From Spongilla lacustris (lineage: Eukaryota; Porifera; Demospongiae; Spongillida; Spongillidae), in contig OX442431.1 of NCBI GenBank assembly GCA_949361645.1, forward strand, positions 2,351,122 through 2,415,121: 64,000 bases of DNA, read 5' to 3'. Position 1 is the first letter of the stretch, and the number at the start of each line of letters is the position of its first letter. Under the pieces are notes generated by a model. It saw only the letters and a program-made list of their open reading frames with translations, ran no database searches and had not been told where the DNA came from. This document shows positions 34,974-45,930 of the stretch, piece by piece. The position numbers and the translations under genes are program-made.

Positions 34974-35173
34974 NNNNNNNNNNNNNNNNNNNNNNNNNNN
35001 NNNNNNNNNNNNNNNNNNNNNNNNNNNNNNNNNNNNNNNNNNNNNNNNNNNNNNNNNNNNNNNNNNNNNNNNNNNNNNNNNNNNNNNNNNNNNNNNNNNN
35101 NNNNNNNNNNNNNNNNNNNNNNNNNNNNNNNNNNNNNNNNNNNNNNNNNNNNNNNNNNNNNNNNNNNNNNNNN
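34974..35173. other. Assembly gap (200 N)
   Basis: Exactly 200 N. Scaffolders use this as a fixed placeholder, so the true distance is unknown. It truncates copy II of the duplicon. Confidence 0.99.
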
Positions 35174-35194
35174 ATGTACGTTTCTCACCTATAG

Positions 35195-35569
35195 GTTCTT
35201 GTGACCTCGGACGGCTATACGAAAAAAGGTATATGCTTTGTCGCCGACAAGGGAGGCGATTGGGAAGTCATTAGGTCGCAAGCATTCGCAAAGCGTTCGC
35301 TGCAATCCCAGCCGATGAGAAAGCATCTATACTTCTATGATTCATGCAGAGATGAAAAGGTTTTCCGAGAAAGTACGGTCACAGTCAGAGGTTCCAACCG
35401 AGATATGTTTACCACACAAATTTGGGAGAACCAGTACACTAAATTGCAGCAACTAGCTCCAGTTCTTGTAGGCATTCTAGAGGCTTGCATTCCAAAACAC
35501 AGTTCAAGGAAACAGTGTATCATGGCTAGTTGTATTGCAATTCTTGTAAAGTCCTACTCTCGCCTGTAA
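35195..35569 (+). CDS. Partial gene / exon of unknown function
   Basis: After a candidate acceptor (CTATAG, ending 35194) the frame reads VLVTSDGYTKKGICFVADKGGDWEVIR and onward for about 125 codons to a stop at 35567-35569. A GTAAAA directly before that stop could be a donor instead. The end (QLAPVLVGILEAC...RKQCIMASCIAILVKSYSRL, listed in two parts) resembles an N-terminal segment that I recall from large sponge/cnidarian transposon-like proteins (APLVYAVL...CCAVLLKxRN). Function unknown; the 5' part lies in or beyond the gap. Confidence 0.4.
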   Translation, partial: VLVTSDGYTKKGICFVADKGGDWEVIRSQAFAKRSLQSQPMRKHLYFYDSCRDEKVFRESTVTVRGSNRDMFTTQIWENQYTKLQQLAPVLVGILEACIPKHSSRKQCIMASCIAILVKSYSRL

Positions 35570-36366
35570 AATGCAAGATGACCATTGACAAACATAGGTT
35601 ACCGTCGATTGTGCACACCACCACTACAACACATATGCCACACATACACATAGTCTACACAGCAAATCAACACCTCCAAACATTTTTCTACCGGCTGAAT
35701 CCTTAGGGTTAGGGTTAGGGTTCATGGGTGCTATGCTGAGGAGATATTATCAGAGAAAAGGAGGTGATGTGTTTTCGTGTGAAGCCGGGGTGTTATACTG
35801 CACATCCACCAACCACATCACTGACATGACTATTAGATAAGCCCCAGGATTCTGAGTATCGCATCCCAACTCAGAAGCAGTACTTGAACAGGTAATGACC
35901 TTGTTTTGAGGGTTGAATTGTGTGACAATTAACATTATCGTTACATCTTGTGTATTAATTTCAGTTTCAATTCTGGAGGACTTAAGATTGAACAAATTGA
36001 CATGAAATATGAGGATCTGGAATAAAAGCTTTGTTGTATATACCACATAAGTCAATGTTAGACTACAATTGCATGCTTCCTGATTGTGTAGGAGATTTTT
36101 CAATTGTGCGCATGCATAGTTGCATGGTACTAGTGTGCGATTTGTGCTGATGATACCAATACCACTGAATGCACACAGGTACGTAAAGTTATGGTACACT
36201 CACACTATGACATCAGTATACATGTAAATGCATATATACGAATTTGCCTAATGCACTACATGCAGTGTTTTGTGCAAATGATGGAATTACACATATAATT
36301 AAGCATGTGATCTAAACTACATTGTAGTTGGATTGTGATGTATTAATTCATATATATTTATCCAGG
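35570..36366. other. Non-coding stretch with short TTAGGG run
   Basis: 35703-35721 holds three TTAGGG units, too few for a telomere. Nothing else is recognised before the retrotransposon array. Confidence 0.5.
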
Positions 36367-37520
36367 TACCTGGCCGGTGGCTCACTCACAGCAGTGATCA
36401 AGAATAAAGAGGATCTGCCCTTGAACATCTGCCCTATTGCTTTTGGGGAGGCAATGAGAAGACCGCTGACAGGAAAATGTCTCTGTATCCTCTCAAAAGA
36501 CAAAGCAGTTGAATTTTTTGGTTCATTTCAGCTTGGTGTGGCATGTCCTGCAGGAGCTGAAAAGATAATACATGGAGTGCGCCGATGTGTCCAAGATCAC
36601 TGGAATGATGATTACTTTGTGATGTGTAAAATTGACCTAACTAATGCCTTCAACATGGTATCTTGCCAGGCACTCTGTGAGGAATGTGGTACTCACTTCC
36701 CTGAACTATTCCCTTGGGTTTCCTGGTGCTATGGGCAGTGCCCAACGTTATGGCACCCTATGGGAGTGTTAAGTTCTGAACTTGGAGTTCAACAAGGAGA
36801 TCCCTTGGGTCCATGCACTGTTGTTCTCCTTGGTCCTACGCAAGCTCATTCGCACGATCATTGAAGATACAGAATGCTCTCAACTTTTGTTGAATTCATG
36901 GTATCTGGATGATGGCGTTCTTTTAGGTACTAAGTCTTTAATATGTCAGGCTGTTACACTTATTCTTAAGCTGGGTCCGCTATAGCCAAAAGGATCTCTC
37001 GGCTTGGTTGGAAAACCACCAGTTTGATCAGCTGCTATTTCAGACGTTCCCTGCCAACCGTGCACATTTGTTGTCTGTGTCCTAACACCATGCTGCAGCC
37101 TGGCTGTCAGTCATTCCTTCAGTAGGTCTTAACCTTCACCTTGAACCTGATGAGTTCCAGATTGCATTAAAATGGTGGCTTGGAATGGACACATCTTTAG
37201 GTTCTAGCTGTCCATACTGTCCTGAACACCAGCTAGAACACCTTGGACACCATGCAGTGACATGTAAAGGTGGAGGGGATGTCGTGCTGCGCCACACTTT
37301 ACACAGTTCTGCCATCAAGTGTGTCTGGGGGGACAGCTTGAAGTAGGTTGTGGCTTAGGGGCAGACAAAAGACACAGTCGTCCAGCTGATATTCTTGTGC
37401 AGAACTGGATAATCGGCAAACCAGCAACTTTAGACCTAACTGTAACCACTTAACTCACTACCTTAACTGAAGCGGGAGTTGCAAGAGGGTCTTCAGCTAT
37501 GGCAGCTGAAGTTCGGAAGC
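36367..37520 (+). pseudogene. RLE non-LTR retrotransposon copy with internal deletion (family a)
   Basis: First part is RT: AGGSLTAVIKNKEDLP, QLGVACPAGAEKI, KIDLTNAFNMVS (motif A), GVQQGDPLG (motif B), frameshift, then LNSWYLDDGVL (catalytic motif C). At about 36980 it jumps from KLGP to FDQLLFQ...WLSVIPSVGLNLHL and CPYCPEHQLEHLGHHAVTC. Relative to the same family at 52231-53855, roughly 200 codons between palm and zinc knuckle are deleted. Further frame breaks follow. At about 37520 it switches to a different family (next entry). Confidence 0.85.
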
Positions 37521-38031
37521 TCAGTATAGCAGTGGAGAAAGGTGGTGGAGGTCATGACCATACTCGTCCAGCTGATGTATTGATTGCTGGGTGGGATAGA
37601 GGCAAAAACGCAGCTTTGGACATCACTGTGGCTTCACCACTTTGCCCTGCCATCCTACCTGAAGCTAGCCATCAATCTGGAGCTGCAGCTAACGGTGCTG
37701 AGCTAAGAAAGCTTAATGCTAACAGCACCAAGTGCACGGAACTGGGCTGGACATGTATCCCCATGGCTGTTGAAACATTTGGTCATTTGGGTAGGAAGGC
37801 TCAGGATGTATTGTCTAGGTTGGCATCCCACCTGTCAATTAACCTCTCCCAGCCCAGAGCTGCAATGGTTGCTGACATTTATGGACGTCTCAACATCATC
37901 TTGGTGAGGTCGGTGTCCAGAGCCATCCTCTCCAGACTACCACAATCAGGCTGAATTCATTTAGCTAATTGTAACTATTTAACACATTTATTACTCGTAA
38001 TTGGTTCGTATGTCATGTATACTTGACAATT

Positions 38032-38032
<1 letters not shown>
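37521..38032 (+). pseudogene. RLE endonuclease end of a second family (family b), fused to the copy above
   Basis: From TCAGTATAGCAGTGGAG on it follows the 48392 copy: HDHTRPADVLIAGWDRGKNAALDITVASPL (in parts), then WTCIPMAVETFGHLGRKAQDVLSRLASHL and IYGRLNIILVRSVSRAILSRL. RPAD...ALDITV is the likely PD-(D/E)xK-type RLE core. A 3' UTR of about 80 bases runs into (TAA)n. The frame from 37499 is open because the junction is in frame with family a residues MAAEVRK. Confidence 0.85.

Positions 38033-38068
<36 letters not shown>
38033..38068. repeat. (TAA)n tract between retrotransposon copies
   Basis: 12 TAA units: 3' tail of the left copy and start point of the right copy. Confidence 0.95.
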
Positions 38069-38070
<2 letters not shown>

Positions 38071-38817
38071 GCCGAGTACCAAATTGCAGTGTTGTGGTGG
38101 CTAGGTATGAACTCTTCTATTCAATCAGTGTGCCCATTCTGCCCCGATATCACTTTGGATCCTCTCGGACATCATGCGGTATCATGCAGACATGGTGGGG
38201 ACGTTGTCATCAGACACAATCGCCTGCGAAACATCTTTGCAGAGTTTTGTCGTCGTGCTCACCTATCTGTAAGAGTGGAGGTTGGTCAAGGCCTTTCAAG
38301 AGTCCAGAGTAACTCCCGTCCAGCTGATGTGCTAGTCGATGCATGGGAAAGGGCGAAGCCAGCAGCCTTCGATGTTACTGTTACCTCCCCACTCACTCCT
38401 GCCACTTTGCATGACGCGTGTAATTCAGCAGGTGTTGCAGCTCACAAAGCAGAGTGCCGAAAGCACTCTTCCAATGACCCGAAGTGTCAGGAGCTAGGGT
38501 GGGTATGCGTTCCTCTGGCAGTGGAATCGTATGGGAACTGGGGTAAAGAGGCCCAGAACACCTTCGCTAGACTAGCTTCCATCCTCTCAATCTCCCTGCA
38601 CTGCCCCAAGGCAAAGGTCCTGACAGAGATTTATGGGCGGTTGAATACTTCATTAGTGAGGTCAGTAGCTAGGGCAATCCTGTCTAGAAGATGCGTTCCA
38701 GGTTAAAGAGTGTAGCTTTAGAGTGGAACTGTACATACAGTACATACATAGTTTACATGTAGCCTAATGATATGTAATAACTAAAACTGCTGCTGTATTT
38801 GCCGTATGATGCTTTTA
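38069..38817 (+). pseudogene. 5'-truncated RLE retrotransposon copy (family c)
   Basis: Starts in mid-frame at the (TAA)n tract and is open from there to stop 38706. Zinc knuckle CPFCPDITLDPLGHHAVSC, RHNRLRN, RPADVLVDAWERAKPAAFDVTVTSPL endonuclease core (in order), WVCVPLAVESYGNWGKEAQ and a C-terminus ARAILSRRCVPG. It has no RT domain. The 3' UTR of about 110 bases ends in an A/T-rich tract. Confidence 0.88.
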
Positions 38818-38832
38818 TTTTAATAATAATTA

Positions 38833-38863
<31 letters not shown>

Positions 38864-38893
38864 AAAAATTAAAAAAAATAAAATAATAATAAT
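38818..38893. repeat. (TAA)/(AAAT) tract between copies
   Basis: Imperfect TAA/A-rich tract; the next copy starts right after it. Confidence 0.9.
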
Positions 38894-39354
38894 GCTACCC
38901 AATTGGGCCCTTGGTAAACCAGCTGCCTTTGATATCTCAGTGACATCACCGCTAAATCCTAACGTTTTATCAGTAGCGGGATTGTCAGCTGGGGCAGCTG
39001 CGTTGTCCACTGAAGAGCGCAAACACATGGAAAATGACCCCAAATGCAATGCCTTGGGGTGGTGTTGTATACCTCTGGTTGCAGAGTCGTATGGTGCTTG
39101 GGGAAAAGAAGCCATAGATTCATTTAAAATGCTTGCCTCCCGTCTTGCCATTACATCGGGCAAAACAAAATCAGCTGTGCTGTCTGAGCTGTACAGTAGG
39201 CTCAACCTGCATTTGGTGAGAGCGAATGCAACAGCGATCCTCTCCAGGTGGCTCCCATCTTAAAGTTTAATTAACTGTAGTGTGATTTAAGTGTTGTGTT
39301 TATTACATATTCTGTTTACTAGATATTCTGCATTGTAATATAATTATGTATACA
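38894..39354 (+). pseudogene. 5'-truncated RLE retrotransposon copy (family d)
   Basis: Begins LPNWALGKPAAFDISVTSPL, i.e. inside the endonuclease core, and runs open to stop 39263. The C-terminal block is WCCIPLVAESYGAWGKEAIDSF, LYSRLNLHLVRANATAILSR. 3' UTR of about 90 bases. Related to the 50457 copy (same YGAWGKEA variant). Confidence 0.85.
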
Positions 39355-39410
39355 AATAATTATTATTATTATTATTATTATTATTAATAATAATAATAAT
39401 AATAATAATT
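39355..39410. repeat. (ATT)n-(AAT)n junction
   Basis: A TTA-type run turns into an AAT-type run, forming a palindromic microsatellite where the plus-strand and minus-strand arrays meet tail to tail. Confidence 0.95.
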
Positions 39411-39481
39411 ATACATGTCACTATACTTGATTCATACTGCTTTTTGATTATTAAGGGACAACCTATTACACCATCAATGTG

Positions 39482-40116
39482 AATAATAATAATAATAATA
39501 AATTTTTTTTTTTTTTTTTTTTTTAAATCGATAATATATGTGTATACAGGAGTAAATGCACATACAACATTACAATAGAATACATGAAATACACATACTA
39601 TTATTGAACATAGAATACATGTACAATGAAATAAAACCCCTAAGTAGTGTACAGCACACCAAAAAGACCCACAACACCCAAAGAACACCCACCCTAACCC
39701 ACATGTCTCAATTAACCCCCGTCTACTGACTGCAACAGCCTTGCACGGGATAGCATGGCTCTTGCGTTACAACGGACTAAGGTCAGGTTAAGTCTCTGGT
39801 ATATGGTCGTTGTGGCTTTGGACTTGCTGCACTGTAACTGCAAAGCCAGGCGGGCTGCGAGGCGAGAAAACGAACTATGTGCTTCTTCCCCCCAGCACCC
39901 ATAAGACTCGACCGCTAAGGGAATGCAGACCCACCCCAGCTCCCTGCACTTAGGGTCGTTAGCATTGTGCTTGCGCACTTCGGCCTTACCCGCTGCTGAC
40001 CCACTTGTAGCTCCCGCTTCAATCAATGTATTGGAGTTAAGCGGTGAGACTACAGTTAGGTCGAACGCAGCTGGCTTGCCAAGTGTCCAGTTGGGGACCA
40101 GAAAGTCTGCTGGCCG
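39482..40116 (-). pseudogene. 5'-truncated RLE retrotransposon copy (family a-like)
   Basis: Starts at about 40116 next to a TAATAATA tract with PADFLVPNWTLGKPAAFDLTVVSPL (in order) and continues to stop at 39712: WVCIPLAVESYGCWGEEAHSSFSRLAARLALQLQCSK, IYQRLNLTLVRCNARAMLSR. Closest to family a (shared LALQLQCSKSKA). 3' UTR of about 200 bases, then a T-run and (AAT)n at 39482-39525. Confidence 0.85.
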
Positions 40117-40133
40117 GCTATTAGTATTATTAT

Positions 40134-40333
40134 TAAAAATAATATTTCCTAATTATAATAAAACATAAACATACAATTAAAATTACATGTACACTAGAGA
40201 TAAAAATAAAATTACAATTACATATCTATACACTAAAAATAATATTTCCTAATTATAATAAAACATAAACATACAATTAAAATTACATGTACACTAGAGA
40301 TAAAAATAAAATTACAATTACATATCTATACAC
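40134..40333. repeat. 100-bp direct tandem duplication in a 3' UTR
   Basis: Two almost identical 100-base units (40134-40233, 40234-40333) form the 3' UTR/tail of the minus-strand copy that follows. Confidence 0.9.
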
Positions 40334-40612
40334 TACAAGTTGTTATTTAATTAAAGTCAGTAGGGACCACATTCCTAGCCAGTATGGCCCTTGCTATGGC
40401 TCTTACCAGGGTGATATTTAGCCTTCCAAACATGTCACTGATCACCCTGGCTTTACGAAATGAGGAAGAGCCAAAGGCCAAGCGTGTGGCCAGTAGAGCA
40501 AAGGTTCCTCTTGCTTCCTCACCCCAATTGCAGTAAGTTTCTACTGCTAGGGGCACACACCTCCAGCCTAGTTCAGCACATTTAGGGTCATTGGCTGTGT
40601 GCTTTCTCAGAT
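40134..40612 (-). pseudogene. 5'-truncated RLE retrotransposon copy (family e)
   Basis: Begins LRKHTANDPKCAELGWRCVP near 40612 and ends AILARNVVPTDFN (stop at 40347), so only the last about 90 codons remain. It joins the preceding copy at TAAT with no real TAA tract, an exception to the array rule. Confidence 0.8.
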
Positions 40613-42998
40613 TACAAGCAAAACATACACAAATGAAACTATTAGCACAATGTAAAGCTTATTTAACACCTGCAATAAGTCTATCCATGGACCATCTCCC
40701 TTCCCATGATGGCCCTTGCCACTGATCTTACCAGTGAGAGGTTGAGGCGGCCATAAATTTCTGCAACCATTTTTGGTTTGGGACTTGACTGGCCAACAGC
40801 AAGTAGGGATGCTAGGCGGGAAAATACATACTGTGCTTCCTTCCCCCAGTTTCCATATGTTTCAACTGCCAGGGGGATACATAACCACCCCAACTCCTGG
40901 CACTTTGTATCATTTGCAGCATGCTTCCTGTTTTCAGCCACATGGGCTGCTGCCCCTGCAGATGCACTAGCTTCATTCAGAGTAGCAGGGGTTAGAGGTG
41001 AGGCAACTGTGACATCAATGGCTGCAGGCTTTCCTCTGTCCCAACTTCGGACAAGAACATCTGCAGGACGGGAGTCGAAATGTTCCCTACTTAAGCCATA
41101 TCCCACTTCACAGAAAGGTGAGCACGGGGACAAATGTCAGCAAAGATGTCACGCAAATTGTTGTGCCGTGAAACTACATCCCCACCATGTCTGCAAGAGG
41201 CCTCATGGTGACCTAGTGGGTCTAGGGCAATGCCAGGGCAAACAGGGCAAGAGGAACCTCCTGAAGTATCAAGACCCAGCCACCATCTAAGAGCCACCTG
41301 ACACTCAGCATTGTCAAGGTGCAGGTCCAAGCCAGTGAAGGGGACAACAGAGATCCAGGAACCTGCATGAGGGGCAGAGATGGAAAGGATTCGAGCCTTG
41401 TTCACTGGAGACGAGGAGGATAGCAAGGACTGGAATGTATGAATATCCAACCTCTTAGACAAAGCTTTCTGCAGATGGGGAGAAGCTAGAGTGGCCTCAA
41501 CTGTGATAGAGTCATGTGAGGAGACCTGGGTGTTATAGCAAGTAACAGCCTGTAGCATGTGGATGTCGTCTGGGCTACACCCGGCAGTCCTGAAGAGGCA
41601 AGGGATGAGATGAAAGCAGCAGGGGAGTGATGAGCAAGGGAACGAAAGCCTAGTCCACCAAAACATGGACTGAGCTGTGCTTGCTGCCAATGAGAATCAG
41701 GGACATCCACTGCAAGACAGGAAGCAAAACAAAGCCTTATTTCTTCATCAAAGGACTGAAGAGAGTCAGCACAGAGGCTAGGAGGGGTCGCTCTGGTTAG
41801 GTGTACTAACTTACAGTAGCTTCCACACATGCGTAGAAGTGAGAAAGCCACATGGAGGTCAACTGCAGAGACATCCACAAGAGCTTTAAGCAAAGCCTTA
41901 GAAATCGTACACTTTTCTGATATGAACCGAGCACAGTGCACATAGTCCCCAATTGGCACACCGAGAATGACCAGGTTAGGGAGCAAAGATGACTTCACTA
42001 CTGGTGGGAAAAGGGAGTTGCCTCCCCTACTGAACAATTCACACTTTGAAAAGTTTATGTAAAGCCCTAAGTGTGGACCCAGCTCCTCAATGAGTTGTAG
42101 AGCTCGTAGCACAGCTGACCTTTCCCCTGCAAGAGCACCATCATCCAGATACCAGGCTTCAAGCAGCAGGTGGAAACAGTCATCGTCTACATCTATGCTG
42201 GTCACAAGCTTATGGAGGACCAAAGCAAACAACATTGGACCAAGTGGGTCACCCTGCTGTACTCCAGATTGGGAACTTATCTTGCCCATAGGGTGCCACA
42301 ACCAAGAATGCGATCCATAGCACCATGAGACCCATGGCAATAGCTCTGGGAAGAAGCTTGCACACTCATCCAGCACTGCCTGCCTGGATACAGCATTAAA
42401 TGCATTCGACATGTCCACCTTAAATACTACAAAGTCACCACTCAGCCAGTTATCTTCAATGCACTTCCTTAAGCTGTGCACAATCTTTTCTGCGCCTGCT
42501 TTACAAGCTACCCCAAACTGAGAGGGTTGGAAGAACGAAGAGAACCTATCCTTTAGGATGGCACAGATGCATTTTCCTATCAGCCTACGCAATGTTTCTC
42601 CTACTGCAATGGGCCTTACATCTTGTGGGGTACCTTCCTTACTTTTGTTCAGAGCAATCAGTCTGCCACCTGCCAAGAAAGTTGACACGGATAAAGGAAC
42701 CTTTCCAGAGGCCAGAAGGTTCACAACTTCCTTCAGGGAGGAGCCAATGGAGGTGTGGAGAGGGACAGATGCAGCATCTAGCAGGTGTTGGACAGAGAGT
42801 CCTGAAGGGCCAGCAGATGTACCTTTAGGGAAAGATCTAAGAACAAGTAGGATGGGAAAGGCAGGACTAAGTGTTATGGGATCAGAAGTTACGTTTGGAG
42901 CCACTGGAGGTGGGCAGGATGGATGTTTAAGCTTGCCCTTCAGCAAGTGCCATGTTGTGTCAGTATTTGGTGCAACACCACAGGATAGAAGCATTTGG

Positions 42999-43000
<2 letters not shown>
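40613..43000 (-). pseudogene. Longest RLE non-LTR retrotransposon copy: RT plus endonuclease
   Basis: Starts at the (ATT)n tract. ORF 42994-41486 holds RT: KGTSAGPSGLSVQHL, GRLIALNKSKEG...RPIAVGETLRR, KVDMSNAFNAVS (motif A, about residue 192), GVQQGDPLGPMLFALVL (B), EAWYLDDGALAG (C, about residue 281), GLYINFSKCELF (D), then the thumb GGLGFRSLAHH. Frame shifts at about 41560 (to the 41690-41091 frame with WISVVPFTGLDLHL, CPVCPGIALDPLGHHEASC) and at about 41110. The final frame, ending 40681, has RPADVLVRSWDRGKPAAIDVTVASPL (in order) and ARAIMGREMVHG. The N-terminal zinc fingers are missing. By homology it is an RLE (R2/R4-like) element; the clade is not resolved by eye. Confidence 0.9.

Positions 43001-43050
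<50 letters not shown>
43001..43050. repeat. (ATT)n tract between copies
   Basis: 16 ATT units; (TAA)n on the strand of the elements. Confidence 0.95.
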
Positions 43051-43130
43051 TTTAATAAAATTGTCAAATATACATTACATACGAACCAAATACGAGTATT
43101 ATACACTACTGTAGGCCTACATTATATATA
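43051..43130 (-). pseudogene. 3' UTR stub of a retrotransposon copy (family b)
   Basis: On the minus strand ACTCGTATTTGGTTCGTATG...TTGACAATTTTATT equals the family b 3' UTR at 37990-38035 and precedes the TAA tract. It is the tail of the copy into which the 40613-43000 element inserted; the body of that copy is gone. Confidence 0.75.
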
Positions 43131-43151
43131 ACCAGCTATACATACACAATA

Positions 43152-44858
43152 GGCAATCCTGAAGATTAGGGTCCCCACCGTTATTCACGTTTTTAATGAT
43201 ATTCACAACTAGATAAGCACTTCCACAAAATCAGTCACCCGATAATCACGTTATGAATATCATTATTTCACGCGCCTTTTCTGGATCGCTACCGTCTACC
43301 TCCCTATACCTTTGCCCGCTAAAAATAACCACCAGGCAGACAAACATCACCACCACTACATACACCAAGCGGCAATCCTGAAGATTAGGGTCCCCACCGT
43401 TATTCACGTTTTTAATGATATTCACAACTAGATAAGCACTTCCACAAAATCAGTCACCCGATAACCACGTTATGAATATCATTATTTCACGCGCCTTTTC
43501 TGGATCGCTACCGTCTACGTCCCTATACCTTTGCCCGCTAAAAATAACCACCAGGCAGACAAACATCACCACCACTACATACACCAAGCTCCGTTAATCA
43601 CGCCAAACACAGCACCACGCTTTCCACACTGCACAACCGTCGCACTGTCTCCACACATCAACCCGTACCACCGATCGCGTACAAGCTCTGCGTTCTCGTA
43701 TTCTGCGTCCACACCGAGTCACGGACACTCACCTACATGTGGAGATCGGTGTTCTACAAAACTACATAATTTCTCAATATAACTATCGCGCTTAATCACG
43801 TGATGGAGGCGTAGCGTGGTAGTGCCCAGGAAAATCATCCACACTCAATCGGGCCTTCGGGGTTCAGAAATATTTGAGGAAGATGGATAACCTCTCGATC
43901 AAAAAGCGACACACCCGGTTATCCTATAGTACATATTGAATAATTGGCTCTGGTTCCAGTGAGCAGTATTGTAAACCGTTAATCATATTACTATATCTTT
44001 GTTGACCCCGCGTCGGATGCCTACACCCAAACAATTGAAAGCTCCTGGGCACACGTTAAGAGTGAATACAAGCAGATGCACGGGACCTCTCATGGGTGTA
44101 TGGAGGGGGCGTGGCCGATGAATTCGAACGACACCCCTTCCCCAACACTAAAAAGTTTAATTCTACTTGGTACATACACTGTACGTATATACGTATGAAA
44201 CGTACTCACCTAATTCGACCCCCGCCGCCCCCCCCCCCCCCCCCCCCCCCCCCGAAGGCGTTATGTTTATTTATGATATGATTTGTACATGCACAGGGGG
44301 GGGGGGGGGGGGGGGGGATTGAGAGGCTATCCATCTTCCTCAAATATTTCTGAACCCCGAAGGCCCGATTGAGTGTGGATGATTTTCCTGGGCACTACCA
44401 CACTACGCCTCCATCACGTGATTAAGCGCGAGTATTGAGAAATTATGTAGTTTTGTAGAACACCGATCCGATAATCTGTCTTCACCTCCACATGTAGGTG
44501 AGTGTCCGTGACTCGGTGTGGACGCAGAATACGAGAACGCAGAGCTTGTACGCGGTCGGTGGTACGGGTTGATGTGTGGAGACAGTGTGACGGTTGTGCA
44601 GTGTGGAAAGCGTGGTGCTGTGTTTGGCGTGATTAACGGAGCTTGGTGTATGTAGTGGTGGTGATGTTTGTCTGCCTGGTGGTTATTTTTAGCGGGCAAA
44701 GGTATAGGGACGTAGACGGTAGCGATCCAGAAAAGGCGCGTGAAATAATGATATTCATAACGTGGTTATCGGGTGACTGATTTTGTGGAAGTGCTTTCTA
44801 GTTGTGAATATCATTAAAAACGTGAATAACGGTGGGGACCCTAATCTTCAGGATTGCC
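43152..44858. mobile_element. 1.7-kb fold-back element with 219-bp tandem duplication
   Basis: Ends GGCAATCCTGAAGATTAGGG and its inverse. Arms 43371-43900 and 44318-44858 are nearly identical inverted copies. The left outer 219 bases occur twice in tandem (43152-43370, 43371-43589). The loop holds a C-run (44228-44253) and a G-run (44296-44317). Open frames at 43531-43782 and 44403-44699 are the same low-complexity sequence in the two arms and are not credible genes. Confidence 0.8.
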
Positions 44859-45930
44859 CTAGTCTCGTCCGACTTCGGTGGGTTTTTATTAAGAAATACA
44901 CGTGGTCTTCGGAGACAGCCTTGGAGTCCAGTTCCCCCTTGCGTAGCCCTAATCGGTAGAGGGGATTCCTCCCTTTTCGTGGCCACTCCCGGAGTCAACT
45001 CCTCAGCCCCGTCACCCAAACGCAAAGTCCAGCCATCCTGAAAGACGTTTTCCAAAAGGAGCGCACTCTGCACATACATCGTGGCTTCGGCCAAAGATGG
45101 CAAGTAGCGTGAGGTGGCCAGCCTACACGTACCAATGGTAGAAGCAAGAGTTTGGTCCAAGGAACAAGGATAGAGATTCAAAGTAGCACTGCCCAACCGC
45201 GCGCGGAAACAAAGTGAATTATTGTTATCGAGAGTTACGTTAGTAACTCTCATATAGGATTTGATCCCGATTGTGAAATCATTTAAAAAACGGGACCCGC
45301 TTCTAACGGGACTCCTATCAATCGGATGGCTTAGCTAGTCGTCGGTATCGAACAAGAAATCAAAAATGAGCCGTTTCGTGTTTGTTTGATGTCGCAAAAC
45401 CGTGTCGTTCAAGAGAACAAAAGGGATTCTGTTTTTCCTCGTCCCCAGACGGAACGGCGGCCATTTTCTCTTCTTCCTTTATTTGTAAAGAACTCGAGAT
45501 AAGAACCGTTTCAAAGGACGCGAATGGTGCCAGTACGTTCAGAATTTCAAGCGGTAGTGCCCTTTTGTGTCAGATACACGTGGATCCTATTGGACCTGGA
45601 ACTGATAACATAAATACATATGTTGATAACTTTACTGGGGAAAAAACTCGACACGGGAGCTGTTTCAAAGAACGTCAGTGGTATCAATAGGTTCAGAATT
45701 TCAAGTTATATCCGTACAAGTGAGTATGTTCATAGATCGCTTGTTACAGTAGCTCAGGCTAGAAATGGTGTGTTTCAAGCCATACGGCCATGATAGATGC
45801 TGTAAGCCACACCTACTTGAGCTTAAATATTAGAACTACATGTACACGTGAGGCTATTTCTTTGGTGTTCCTGTTCGTAGTTAAGGTGTTTATATCGTTT
45901 GCTTTTGTTAGTGAAGCTGTTTTTGTCAAA
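44859..45930. other. Stretch with one possible minus-strand exon
   Basis: A minus-strand frame (45253 to about 44866) reads LYPCSLDQTLASTIGTCRLA, then YLPSLAEATMYVQSALLLENVF and so on without low complexity, then enters the fold-back arm. It might be an old exon; I recognise no domain. The plus-strand frame 45382-45690 is unconvincing. Confidence 0.3.

Noticed and set aside
35703..35721. TTAGGG run as telomere or interstitial telomere
   Set aside because: Only three units, with ordinary sequence on both sides.
36328..36366. Start of the RT frame at an upstream ATG (36328)
   Set aside because: Homology to the RT begins at about 36367; the upstream residues are unrelated and follow a CCAG|GTACC-like junction.
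43152..43590. CRISPR-like direct repeats
   Set aside because: A single 219-bp tandem duplication at the end of a fold-back element; there are no short repeats with spacers anywhere in the window.
43531..44699. Paired open frames in the 1.7-kb fold-back element
   Set aside because: The same arm sequence read on opposite strands; His/Thr/Pro-rich with no domain.
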